Origin: DATGSL01 sp964645585
GTDB taxonomy: Bacteria > Verrucomicrobiota > Verrucomicrobiia > Opitutales > T3Sed10-336
Reading direction: 5' to 3'
Length of the DNA stretch: 5,456 nt
Assembly (NCBI GenBank): GCA_964645585.1
Contig: CAZYAN010000097.1
Coordinates: forward strand, 1 to 5,456
Shown: positions 1-5,456 of the stretch, piece after piece
Layout: every line of letters begins with the position of its first letter
Numbering within the stretch: the stretch's first letter is position 1
Notes under the pieces: generated by a model
Seen by the model: only the letters and a program-made list of their open reading frames with translations
The model's database searches: none
Told to the model about the DNA's origin: nothing
Position numbers and translations under genes: made by a program

Positions 1-1488
1 CTAGGTCGCGGTAAATACGATGCCCGCGCGGATATCCGGGGACACGACTCCGTGGCGCTCGTCGGTCAAGCGCTGAACAAGATGGCGGAACGGATCGCAT
101 CGAGTATCCACGAACTCGAAAAATCCCACCGCGAACTCGCTAAAAGTCAGGAAAAGCTCGCTGCCCAGAACCAGGAATTAACGCGTGCCTACGACCGGCA
201 AGCGCGGTTTGGCGAGTTTTTGGCGAAGATGAACACGATCGACATCGCGCATCTCGCGCACGATTCCTTCTCCGATCTCGTCACCGCCGCCCGGGCCCAC
301 GTCGGCGTCTTGCTCCTTTTCAACGAGTCATCCCAGCGTCTCGAACTCATTACCGAAGCCGGCATCGACCGCGCGGGGCTGAGAAAGCTGATTCCGGAAA
401 ATGCCTTCGAAGGACTGCCCGGAGAAGCCTTTACGCGGCGAGAATGGATCATTCTCGACGACATCGATCAGGACCTGTTTCCCGAACTCAATCTCGGGTT
501 CGCGTCGGCACGCATCCAGACCGTTTACGCCATTCCCCTCCTCTTTGATAACAAGGCACTGGGCGTCGCCGTCCTTGCCAGCCTGAACAAACCGGCCAAG
601 GCGACCATCCAGGTTTTGCGCAACTACGTTCGCGCCCTCGCCCACGCGCTCAACAACGCCCTCACCTACCAGGCCGTCCAGCAGCAAACGGTGAAATTCG
701 AAGCCGCGAACGCGCGCCTGCTTCACCTCGATCATCACCGGCGGCAGTTCGTCGCCAACATGAGCCACGAGCTGCGAACACCGCTCAATTCCATCATCGG
801 ATTTTCAAACATTCTCCTCAAAAACCGCGACAATTCGATGACGCCGGACAACCTCGACCGCGTCGAGAAGATCAATCGAAACGGCAAGCATCTGCTGCAA
901 TTGATCAACGATATTCTCGATCTGTCGAAGGTTGAAGCCGGCCGCATGGAAACCGATTTTGCCCCCGTCCCGATTAAGGCCATCATCCGCGAAGTCGCCG
1001 ACATGCTCTACCCGCAGGCCAACGCCAAAGGCATTTCGCTGACTGTCGAGCTCCCGGCCGAGGATGTCATCACCGAAACCGACGCGCAAAAGCTGCGCCA
1101 AGTGCTGATCAACCTCACGAACAACGCGGTCAAATTCACCGATTCCGGAACCGTCACCCTCGCCCTCCTGCCGCCAACCGCCTCCCACGGCGCCGCCATC
1201 CTGGTCCGCGACACCGGGATCGGCATCACTGGAGAGAAACTGGAATTTGTCTTCGAGGCATTCCGCCAGGCCGACAGCACCACCTCGCGCAAATATGGCG
1301 GGACGGGCCTCGGCCTCACGATTTCGAAGTCGCTGGTCACCCTCCTCGGCGGCCGCATCCGGGTCGAGAGCAAAGTCGGCCGCGGAAGCACCTTTACCGT
1401 CGAGCTTCCCCAGAGGACCGCGACCAGGAAGAGCAGCGGGAACGGGCGCGATCTTCAGCTTGACATCCCCACCCCGGCGGGCGCTTAA
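1..1488 (+). CDS. Membrane sensor histidine kinase, HAMP-GAF-HisKA-HATPase, 5' end outside window
   Basis: The product is a two-component sensor kinase that autophosphorylates on histidine and passes phosphate to a receiver aspartate. The frame is open from base 1, so a start at the GTG at base 52 would be artificial: codons before it (GRGKYDARADIRG...) continue into VGQALNKMAERI, the second half of a HAMP linker. The missing N-terminus should therefore hold membrane segments and perhaps an extracytoplasmic sensor. Counting the base-52 codon as residue 1, a charged coiled coil spans about 10-55 and a GAF-like sensor domain about 60-205. The HisKA H-box SHELRTPLN has its phospho-accepting His at 239 (bases 766-768). 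The ATPase has an N-box (NLTNNAVKF, 354-362), G1 (DTGIG, 387-391), an F-box around 399-408 and G2 (GGTGLGL, 416-422). A 25-residue tail without a domain follows. The stop is TAA at 1486-1488, and no receiver domain is fused. The hybrid kinase follows on the same strand and is a likely partner. What the GAF domain binds cannot be told. Confidence 0.95.
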   Translation, partial: LGRGKYDARADIRGHDSVALVGQALNKMAERIASSIHELEKSHRELAKSQEKLAAQNQELTRAYDRQARFGEFLAKMNTIDIAHLAHDSFSDLVTAARAHVGVLLLFNESSQRLELITEAGIDRAGLRKLIPENAFEGLPGEAFTRREWIILDDIDQDLFPELNLGFASARIQTVYAIPLLFDNKALGVAVLASLNKPAKATIQVLRNYVRALAHALNNALTYQAVQQQTVKFEAANARLLHLDHHRRQFVANMSHELRTPLNSIIGFSNILLKNRDNSMTPDNLDRVEKINRNGKHLLQLINDILDLSKVEAGRMETDFAPVPIKAIIREVADMLYPQANAKGISLTVELPAEDVITETDAQKLRQVLINLTNNAVKFTDSGTVTLALLPPTASHGAAILVRDTGIGITGEKLEFVFEAFRQADSTTSRKYGGTGLGLTISKSLVTLLGGRIRVESKVGRGSTFTVELPQRTATRKSSGNGRDLQLDIPTPAGA

Positions 1489-1517
1489 ATAGCGTGGCGC
1501 GAATGTCTCAGCATACC

Positions 1518-1572
1518 CAAAGCCGAACACCTCGATACTCCGATCCTCATCGTCGATGATTTTCAGGACAAC
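1518..1572. repeat. Left copy of exact 55-bp duplication at assembly gap
   Basis: This 55-bp stretch ends exactly where the run of N begins and is identical to the 55 bp that begin directly after it (1673-1727). It encodes the start of a receiver domain (ILIVDDFQDN in frame), the same residues that open the hybrid kinase on the other side. A coding segment duplicated exactly up to both gap edges points to overlapping contig ends, not a biological repeat. The length of 55 matches a commonly used assembly k-mer size, which is an inference about its origin. Confidence 0.95.
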
Positions 1573-1672
1573 NNNNNNNNNNNNNNNNNNNNNNNNNNNN
1601 NNNNNNNNNNNNNNNNNNNNNNNNNNNNNNNNNNNNNNNNNNNNNNNNNNNNNNNNNNNNNNNNNNNNNNNN
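1573..1672. other. Assembly gap (100 N), probably of zero or negative true length
   Basis: Exactly 100 N are present, a conventional filler for a gap of unknown size. The two flanks carry the same 55 bp, so the contigs very likely overlap. Removing the gap and one repeat copy joins base 1572 directly to base 1728 and gives continuous receiver-domain coding. Any reading frame drawn through the N run is therefore meaningless, and distances across it should not be trusted. Confidence 0.95.
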
Positions 1673-1727
1673 CAAAGCCGAACACCTCGATACTCCGATC
1701 CTCATCGTCGATGATTTTCAGGACAAC
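1673..1727. repeat. Right copy of exact 55-bp duplication at assembly gap
   Basis: This copy begins at the first base after the N run and matches 1518-1572 base for base. Unlike the left copy, it runs on in frame into the rest of the receiver domain. It carries the two acidic Mg-binding Asp codons of the domain (bases 1710-1715). Confidence 0.95.
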
Positions 1728-3632
1728 ATCGACCTTTTGATCGACCTGCTTGAGGGTGCGGGTTACACGGCGATCACGCAGGCGCCGTCGGGGGTGGATG
1801 CCCTGCGAATCCTCGAGAACAATCCAAATTTCGGGCTGATCCTTCTCGACCTGATGATGCCTGAGATCGACGGCTGCGAAACGTGCTCGCGGATCGCGGC
1901 ACGCGCGGAAACGCGCCACATCCCGGTAATCATGGTCACCGGCGGTTCCCTTCATCGCGACGAGGCGCTCCTTCGCAGTTTCGACGCGGGCGTTGTCGAT
2001 TTCATCGCTAAACCGCTCCAGGAGGTCGAACTGTACGGACGCGTCCGCGCCGCCCTTGATTTGTACCACGAACGGGTCAATTCCCGTGAGAAGACGTGCG
2101 CACTGCAGAAAAGCGAAGAACGCTTCGAGCTCGCGGTCAACGGCGTCAACGACGGGATTTGGGACCTCTATCTGCTGACTGGCGAAGCCTACCTGTCGCC
2201 CAAATGGAAGCAGATGCTCGGCTTCGCGGAAGATGAACTGGAGGATTCGATGGCGGTCTGGGAGCGGTTCATCCACCCCGAGGATCGCGATCGGGTCACC
2301 ACAGCCCTCGATAAACATTGGCGCGACCACACGTCGATCTACATGACGGAACACCGGATGCAGACCCGGAACGGCGACGCTATCTGGGTTCTCTCGCGCG
2401 GCAAGACCATCTGGGACGATGAAGGCCGGACGGTACGGATGGCTGGATCGATGACAGATATCACGAACCAGAAATCGCTCGAAGCCCAGTTCCGCCATAT
2501 CCAAAAAATGGAGACCGTCGGCCGGTTTGCCGGCGGCGTCGCTCACGATTTCAACAATATTCTCTCCCTCATCAGCGCCTACGCCCAGGTTATTCTGGAA
2601 GAACAGCGCCTGTCCCCGACCGTCGAAAAATACTCTCGCGAGATTCTTCATTCCACCGAGCAGGCCTCGACGCTGACCCGGCAATTGCTCAGCTTGAGCC
2701 GCCGGTCCGACATCGTTCTGAAACCGACCAATCTCAACGAAATCATCGCTCCGATGGGAGAGATGCTGCGCCGCATCGTCGGAAATCGGATTCACTATCA
2801 CCAAAAGCTCGATCCGGAGCTGCGGATGATTCTCGCCGACAAGAACATGATTGAGCAATTGATCCTCAACCTGTCGATCAACGCCCGAGACGCGATGATG
2901 ACGGGCAATTTGAGGATCGAAACATTTGGATGCGAGATCACGGCGGGGGACTGCTTGAGGAACGAGGAGGCCACCGAAGGGCTGGCTACTGCTTTGCGCA
3001 TCAGCGACACCGGGGCCGGGATGGATGAGGAAACGCTCGCAAAAATTTTCGAGCCGTTTTTCACCACTAAATCAGAGGGCAAAGGAACCGGGCTCGGTCT
3101 GTCGCCTGCCTACACGGTCGTCAAACAACACAAAGGCTGGATTACGGTGGAAAGCAAGTTAGGCAAAGGCACAGCATTCACCGTATTCTTTCCAGCCTTG
3201 GATGAAACTTCATCCAGCGTGACCGCTACCATCGAGACCACACCGACAGGAGGGGGCGAAACAATCCTGCTCGTCGAGGACGAAAACGCTTTGCGCGAAA
3301 TGGCCTCGACCATCCTGCAAGGGTACAACTATCGCATCCTGGCCGCCGCGTCGGGGCCGGAGGCGATTGAAATCTGGGAAGAACACAAGGATGAGATCGA
3401 TCTCCTCTTTACCGACATTGTCATGCCAATGGGCCTTTCCGGTATCGATATCGGCGAGCGTTTCCGCAACGAGAAACCTTCTTTGAAAGTGATTTACACC
3501 AGCGGCTATCGCCTCGACGCAATCCCCAAGTCGATGAAGATCCGCAGCACGGGCGTCTTCATTCCGAAACCCTACATTCCGTCGAGCTTGGCCAAAGTGA
3601 TCCGCGACACGTTCCAGGCCAGCGCGGAATAG
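1674..3632 (+). CDS. Hybrid sensor histidine kinase: receiver-PAS-HisKA-HATPase-receiver, N-terminus broken by gap
   Basis: The product is a probably cytoplasmic hybrid kinase; no membrane segment is seen. Numbering starts at the TTG at 1737, which cannot be the true start because the first receiver's ILIVDD lies upstream at 1698-1715. Receiver 1 has phospho-acceptor Asp38 (1848-1850) in LLDLMMPEIDG, with Thr68 and Lys92. A PAS/PAC domain spans about 125-245. The H-box GGVAHDFNNIL has His270 (2544-2546) and resembles the HPK4-type class, unlike the SHELRTP type upstream. The ATPase has NLSINARDAM (378-387), DTGAGM (424-429), FEPFFTTK (438-445) and GKGTGLGL (448-455). Receiver 2 begins at about 508 (ILLVEDE), with Asp560 (3414-3416), Thr588/Ser589 and Lys611. 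All key phosphotransfer residues are present. Closing the gap extends the frame back to about base 1489 without an in-frame ATG; an ATG at 1503 is one base out of frame. With that start corrected, length would be about 657 residues. No HPt or DNA-binding domain is present. It probably works in a phosphorelay with the upstream kinase, an inference from adjacency. The stop is TAG at 3630-3632. Confidence 0.93.
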   Translation, partial: KAEHLDTPILIVDDFQDNIDLLIDLLEGAGYTAITQAPSGVDALRILENNPNFGLILLDLMMPEIDGCETCSRIAARAETRHIPVIMVTGGSLHRDEALLRSFDAGVVDFIAKPLQEVELYGRVRAALDLYHERVNSREKTCALQKSEERFELAVNGVNDGIWDLYLLTGEAYLSPKWKQMLGFAEDELEDSMAVWERFIHPEDRDRVTTALDKHWRDHTSIYMTEHRMQTRNGDAIWVLSRGKTIWDDEGRTVRMAGSMTDITNQKSLEAQFRHIQKMETVGRFAGGVAHDFNNILSLISAYAQVILEEQRLSPTVEKYSREILHSTEQASTLTRQLLSLSRRSDIVLKPTNLNEIIAPMGEMLRRIVGNRIHYHQKLDPELRMILADKNMIEQLILNLSINARDAMMTGNLRIETFGCEITAGDCLRNEEATEGLATALRISDTGAGMDEETLAKIFEPFFTTKSEGKGTGLGLSPAYTVVKQHKGWITVESKLGKGTAFTVFFPALDETSSSVTATIETTPTGGGETILLVEDENALREMASTILQGYNYRILAAASGPEAIEIWEEHKDEIDLLFTDIVMPMGLSGIDIGERFRNEKPSLKVIYTSGYRLDAIPKSMKIRSTGVFIPKPYIPSSLAKVIRDTFQASAE

Positions 3633-3677
3633 CCTCACAGGGATCGCTGCCCGCCCCAGTGGCGCTGCCGTGGCTCG

Positions 3678-4304
3678 TCAATAAAACCAGCTGATTCCAA
3701 TCAGCCCGCCGTGCAGGTTGACCCCGCCGTTCGGTTTGCGGATTCCAGCATTCGAGTAGTGAATAAATCGATACTGTATCGAAAGAGCGAAATCCTTTTG
3801 AAAGAACCAATAGAACCCGGCGCCCCCCTGACTGTTGAACTGGAGATCGCTTCCAAGGTCCGGCCTCCCCAGATCCGTCCAGGTCAGTCCAAACCCTGCT
3901 TCAAAGAACGGCACAAATTTTCCCGGGTACCCGAACAGGTAACGCACGACGGGCGTCAAGCTGACCGCCCACGCTTTGCCCGGGTGAAACTCGCGCCCGA
4001 TCGTCGCTTCAGCGAGAAAGAGCCACCGTCCGTCCAGCCAGCTGCCCTCCCCCGGTTTCGCGTCCAAGACCCAGCCGTAATGGCCAGTCACGAACGCGAA
4101 ATCATGCTTCATCGCCCCGCCGAAGATAAACGATCCGAACGCCGCGCCTGACTGAACGCCGAAAGTCTGGTCCGGAACCGCCTCCTCTCCGCAAAGATCC
4201 GCCGCACCTGACACGGTTATTGCCCCAAGAAGCGTGATGCCCAGTCGCAGCCTCAGCAGGAGCGAACTGGACAGATTGCTCGCTCTCCCTCCGTTACCTC
4301 CCAT
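3678..4304 (-). CDS. Predicted outer-membrane beta-barrel of the PagL / acyloxyacyl hydrolase type
   Basis: PagL enzymes remove the 3-O-linked acyl chain from lipid A in the outer membrane. The start chosen, ATG at 4304-4302, gives 208 residues opening with a signal peptide: Arg near residue 8, a hydrophobic run at about 13-32, and a likely cleavage near VSGA-A. An in-frame ATG at 4430 would add 42 unlikely residues and lie upstream of a terminator-like hairpin. The mature part alternates aromatic and small residues, as in a small barrel, and ends in Trp-Phe-Tyr. The C-terminus carries the family signature YRFIHYSNAGIRKPNGGVN, with the expected catalytic His182 (bases 3759-3761) and Ser184 (3753-3755). 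The acid of the triad, Glu 12 residues after the Ser in the Pseudomonas enzyme, is Asn196 here, and no Asp or Glu follows the HYS motif. Activity is thus uncertain; it could be a divergent hydrolase or a non-catalytic barrel. It converges on the hybrid kinase with 45 bp between stops. Confidence 0.75.
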   Translation of the reverse strand: MGGNGGRASNLSSSLLLRLRLGITLLGAITVSGAADLCGEEAVPDQTFGVQSGAAFGSFIFGGAMKHDFAFVTGHYGWVLDAKPGEGSWLDGRWLFLAEATIGREFHPGKAWAVSLTPVVRYLFGYPGKFVPFFEAGFGLTWTDLGRPDLGSDLQFNSQGGAGFYWFFQKDFALSIQYRFIHYSNAGIRKPNGGVNLHGGLIGISWFY

Positions 4305-4375
4305 GAACGCAATATAAGCGATCCCCCGGCGAACGCCTCCCTTATGGCTGCACCGGTCATCGCCCTTGGACGAGT

Positions 4376-4400
4376 CATGAAAAGCCCGATCCTCGGGCTT
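4376..4400 (-). terminator. Probable intrinsic terminator downstream of the M1 peptidase gene
   Basis: A perfect 8-bp stem (AAGCCCGA at 4382-4389 with TCGGGCTT at 4393-4400) closes a 3-base loop. Read on the minus strand, the stem runs into a T tract of four bases, two inside the stem, followed by C. It lies 37 bp past the peptidase stop and before the start chosen for the PagL-like gene, as expected of a terminator separating the two. The short T tract keeps confidence moderate. Confidence 0.5.
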
Positions 4401-4407
4401 CCCTGCC

Positions 4408-4427
4408 CAGGCCGGATGCACGGCCTG
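4408..4427. repeat. Small inverted repeat next to the peptidase stop
   Basis: CAGGCC at 4408-4413 pairs with GGCCTG at 4422-4427 around an 8-base loop. It starts about 10 bp past the peptidase stop codon and has no T tract. It could be an accessory or mRNA-stabilising 3' hairpin in tandem with the terminator-like one, or chance in GC-rich sequence. Confidence 0.35.
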
Positions 4428-4436
4428 CAAACCATC

Positions 4437-5456
4437 CTATTCCTGCTTTTCCTTCGCTTCCCTCATCGGGTTGTCACGAGTCTCGGGCGGTTTGAGCTGA
4501 AACGGAACGTCGACGAAACGACGCGGCCAAGAATTATTATCCGAGTTCGTATCGGTTAACTCCTCACGGGGATCGAACCCGATCGACTCCATCTCCTTCC
4601 CCTTCTCCGTCAGAAGAAGGTAACTGGCCTTCTTCGTGTCGTAACGCCAGATATCCGCGGGTATCCAGCGCTCTTCGGAGGTGCCGTCGGCGTACCGGAT
4701 GTCGAGGATCAGCGGCATCACAATTCCGCCGACATTCTTGAAATCAATCAGGTAAAAGTTCCGGTCGGTCAGCAGCAGCGCAGGATCAATATCTTTTTCC
4801 TCCAGCTCTTCGAGAAGTTTCCGGTATTTCTTTCGATCCTCATCGGTGACCGCGTACTCATCGTATTCGTTGTAGAAATCTTTTAACTCAGGAAACGCGT
4901 CCACGCGTTTAGGAGTCGCCGCGTTTCGCTGGACGGTCAGCGTCGCGGGCCGTTCCTGGCTTTTCGCTTTTTTCTTCGGCTTCTCGATATCGGGATCACG
5001 CGTATCGAGCCGCAGGCGCCGGACACCTTCGATCGCAATATCGACATGGTCAGCGGAAAAAAACCACCCGTTCCAAAACCAGCTCAGATCGCGACCGGAC
5101 GCGTCCTCGATCGTCCGGAAAAAGTCAGCTGGCGTGGGACGCTTGAACTGCCATCTTCGCGCGTACATTTGGAACGCGTAGTCAAACAGCTCACGGCCGA
5201 GCACGATCTCGCGCAACAGATTCAAGGCAACCGCCGGCTGCGAATAAGCCGGGTCTCCCTGAGCAGCCAGCGAGTCCGATGTGGTCATCACCGGCACGCG
5301 GTTGCGCTGCCTCATGTAGGAAAGGATCTTGTCAGGCGGCCCGCGCCTTGACGGATAATCTTCCTCCCACTCGCTCTCCGCCAAAAACTGCAAGAAACTG
5401 TTCAGTCCTTCGTCCAGCCACATCCACTGGCGCTCGTCGGAATTGACGACCATCGG
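4437..5456 (-). CDS. M1-family zinc metallopeptidase, C-terminal part, N-terminus outside window
   Basis: The product is a gluzincin metallopeptidase related to aminopeptidases that trim N-terminal residues from peptides. The frame is open to the last base: the codon before the Met at 5453 is Pro, giving PMVVNSDERQWMWLDEGLNSF. In this family that stretch lies just behind HEXXH, so the metal-binding histidines should be encoded immediately past the window edge. Counting that Met as residue 1, Glu15 in WLDEG (bases 5409-5411) is the third zinc ligand, 19 residues after the second His by family rule. Tyr70, in DPAYSQPAVALNLLREIVLG, is the probable transition-state tyrosine. A helical segment ends in DFFRTIEDASGRDLSWFWNGWFF (110-132). 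A Lys/Glu-rich linker follows at about 150-225. A beta-rich C-terminal region (YLIDFKNVGGIVMPLILDIRY, then ERWIPADIWRYD) completes it, and the tail is charged. The stop is TAG at 4439-4437. A signal peptide cannot be judged. Substrate specificity is unknown. It is co-directional with the PagL-like gene, but the 132-bp spacer carries a terminator-like hairpin, so the two are probably separate units. Confidence 0.93.
   Translation of the reverse strand, partial: PMVVNSDERQWMWLDEGLNSFLQFLAESEWEEDYPSRRGPPDKILSYMRQRNRVPVMTTSDSLAAQGDPAYSQPAVALNLLREIVLGRELFDYAFQMYARRWQFKRPTPADFFRTIEDASGRDLSWFWNGWFFSADHVDIAIEGVRRLRLDTRDPDIEKPKKKAKSQERPATLTVQRNAATPKRVDAFPELKDFYNEYDEYAVTDEDRKKYRKLLEELEEKDIDPALLLTDRNFYLIDFKNVGGIVMPLILDIRYADGTSEERWIPADIWRYDTKKASYLLLTEKGKEMESIGFDPREELTDTNSDNNSWPRRFVDVPFQLKPPETRDNPMREAKEKQE

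Noticed and set aside
805..1530. Minus-strand open frame of about 240 codons opposite the first kinase
   Set aside because: It is an antisense shadow typical of GC-rich coding sequence. The plus strand has all the kinase boxes, and the antisense product is low in recognisable motifs.
1737..1739. TTG as the start codon of the hybrid kinase
   Set aside because: It would remove ILIVDD and the first helix of the receiver domain, which are encoded in frame directly upstream.
1563..2858. Minus-strand open frame of about 430 codons opposite the hybrid kinase
   Set aside because: It runs through the N gap, so part of it is undefined. The remainder is antisense to well-supported PAS and kinase domains, and it shows no recognisable domain.
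3633..3677. Possible bidirectional terminator between the convergent kinase and PagL-like genes
   Set aside because: I found no stem longer than a few base pairs in these 45 bp.
3711..4151. Plus-strand open frame of 146 codons opposite the PagL-like gene
   Set aside because: The minus strand carries a signal peptide and the PagL-type signature. The plus-strand product is rich in Arg and Pro with no domain.
4311..4316. Minus-strand TATATT as a -10 promoter element for the PagL-like gene
   Set aside because: It lies only about 6 bp before the chosen ATG and I saw no convincing -35 box. It would require a nearly leaderless transcript, so a chance AT-rich hexamer is as likely.
4335..4342. Shine-Dalgarno-like AAGGGAGG (minus strand) upstream of the PagL-like gene
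   Set aside because: It lies about 30 bp before the ATG at 4304, and no in-frame start codon follows it at a usable distance.

Overview
The window looks like a piece of a draft (probably metagenome-derived) chromosome from a Gram-negative bacterium. Base composition is GC-rich and coding density is high. The predicted outer-membrane lipid A deacylase-like barrel implies an outer membrane. The mix of GAF- and PAS-containing kinases, a PagL-like protein and an M1 metallopeptidase with a charged C-terminal extension suits soil phyla such as Verrucomicrobiota or Acidobacteriota. That placement is an inference from general impression and cannot be settled from sequence alone.

Layout: (1) Bases 1-1488, plus strand: the 3' part of a membrane sensor histidine kinase, entering the window inside its HAMP domain and continuing HAMP - coiled coil - GAF - HisKA - HATPase. 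(2) Bases 1489-1727: a short intergenic stretch holding a 100-N assembly gap, flanked on both sides by the same exact 55-bp sequence. This is most simply two contig ends that overlap and were never merged. (3) About 1674-3632, plus strand: a hybrid histidine kinase (receiver - PAS - HisKA - HATPase - receiver) whose N-terminus is disrupted by the gap. (4) Bases 3678-4304, minus strand, convergent with the kinases: a small predicted outer-membrane beta-barrel of the PagL / acyloxyacyl hydrolase type. (5) Bases 4305-4436: intergenic, with two hairpins, one resembling an intrinsic terminator for the minus-strand gene upstream of it. (6) Bases 4437-5456, minus strand: the C-terminal part of an M1-family zinc metallopeptidase, cut by the window edge just before its HEXXH motif would appear.

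How the genes relate: the two kinases are co-directional and adjacent and are probably a multi-step phosphorelay pair. Two transmitters and two receivers are visible, but no HPt domain or DNA-binding output regulator, so the final output must lie elsewhere. The two minus-strand genes concern the cell envelope or peptide turnover and are probably separate transcription units. I see no CRISPR array, RNA gene, insertion sequence or prophage signal. Nothing here amounts to an undescribed system. The most useful observations are the assembly artefact and start-codon problem in the hybrid kinase, and the missing catalytic acid in the PagL-like protein.
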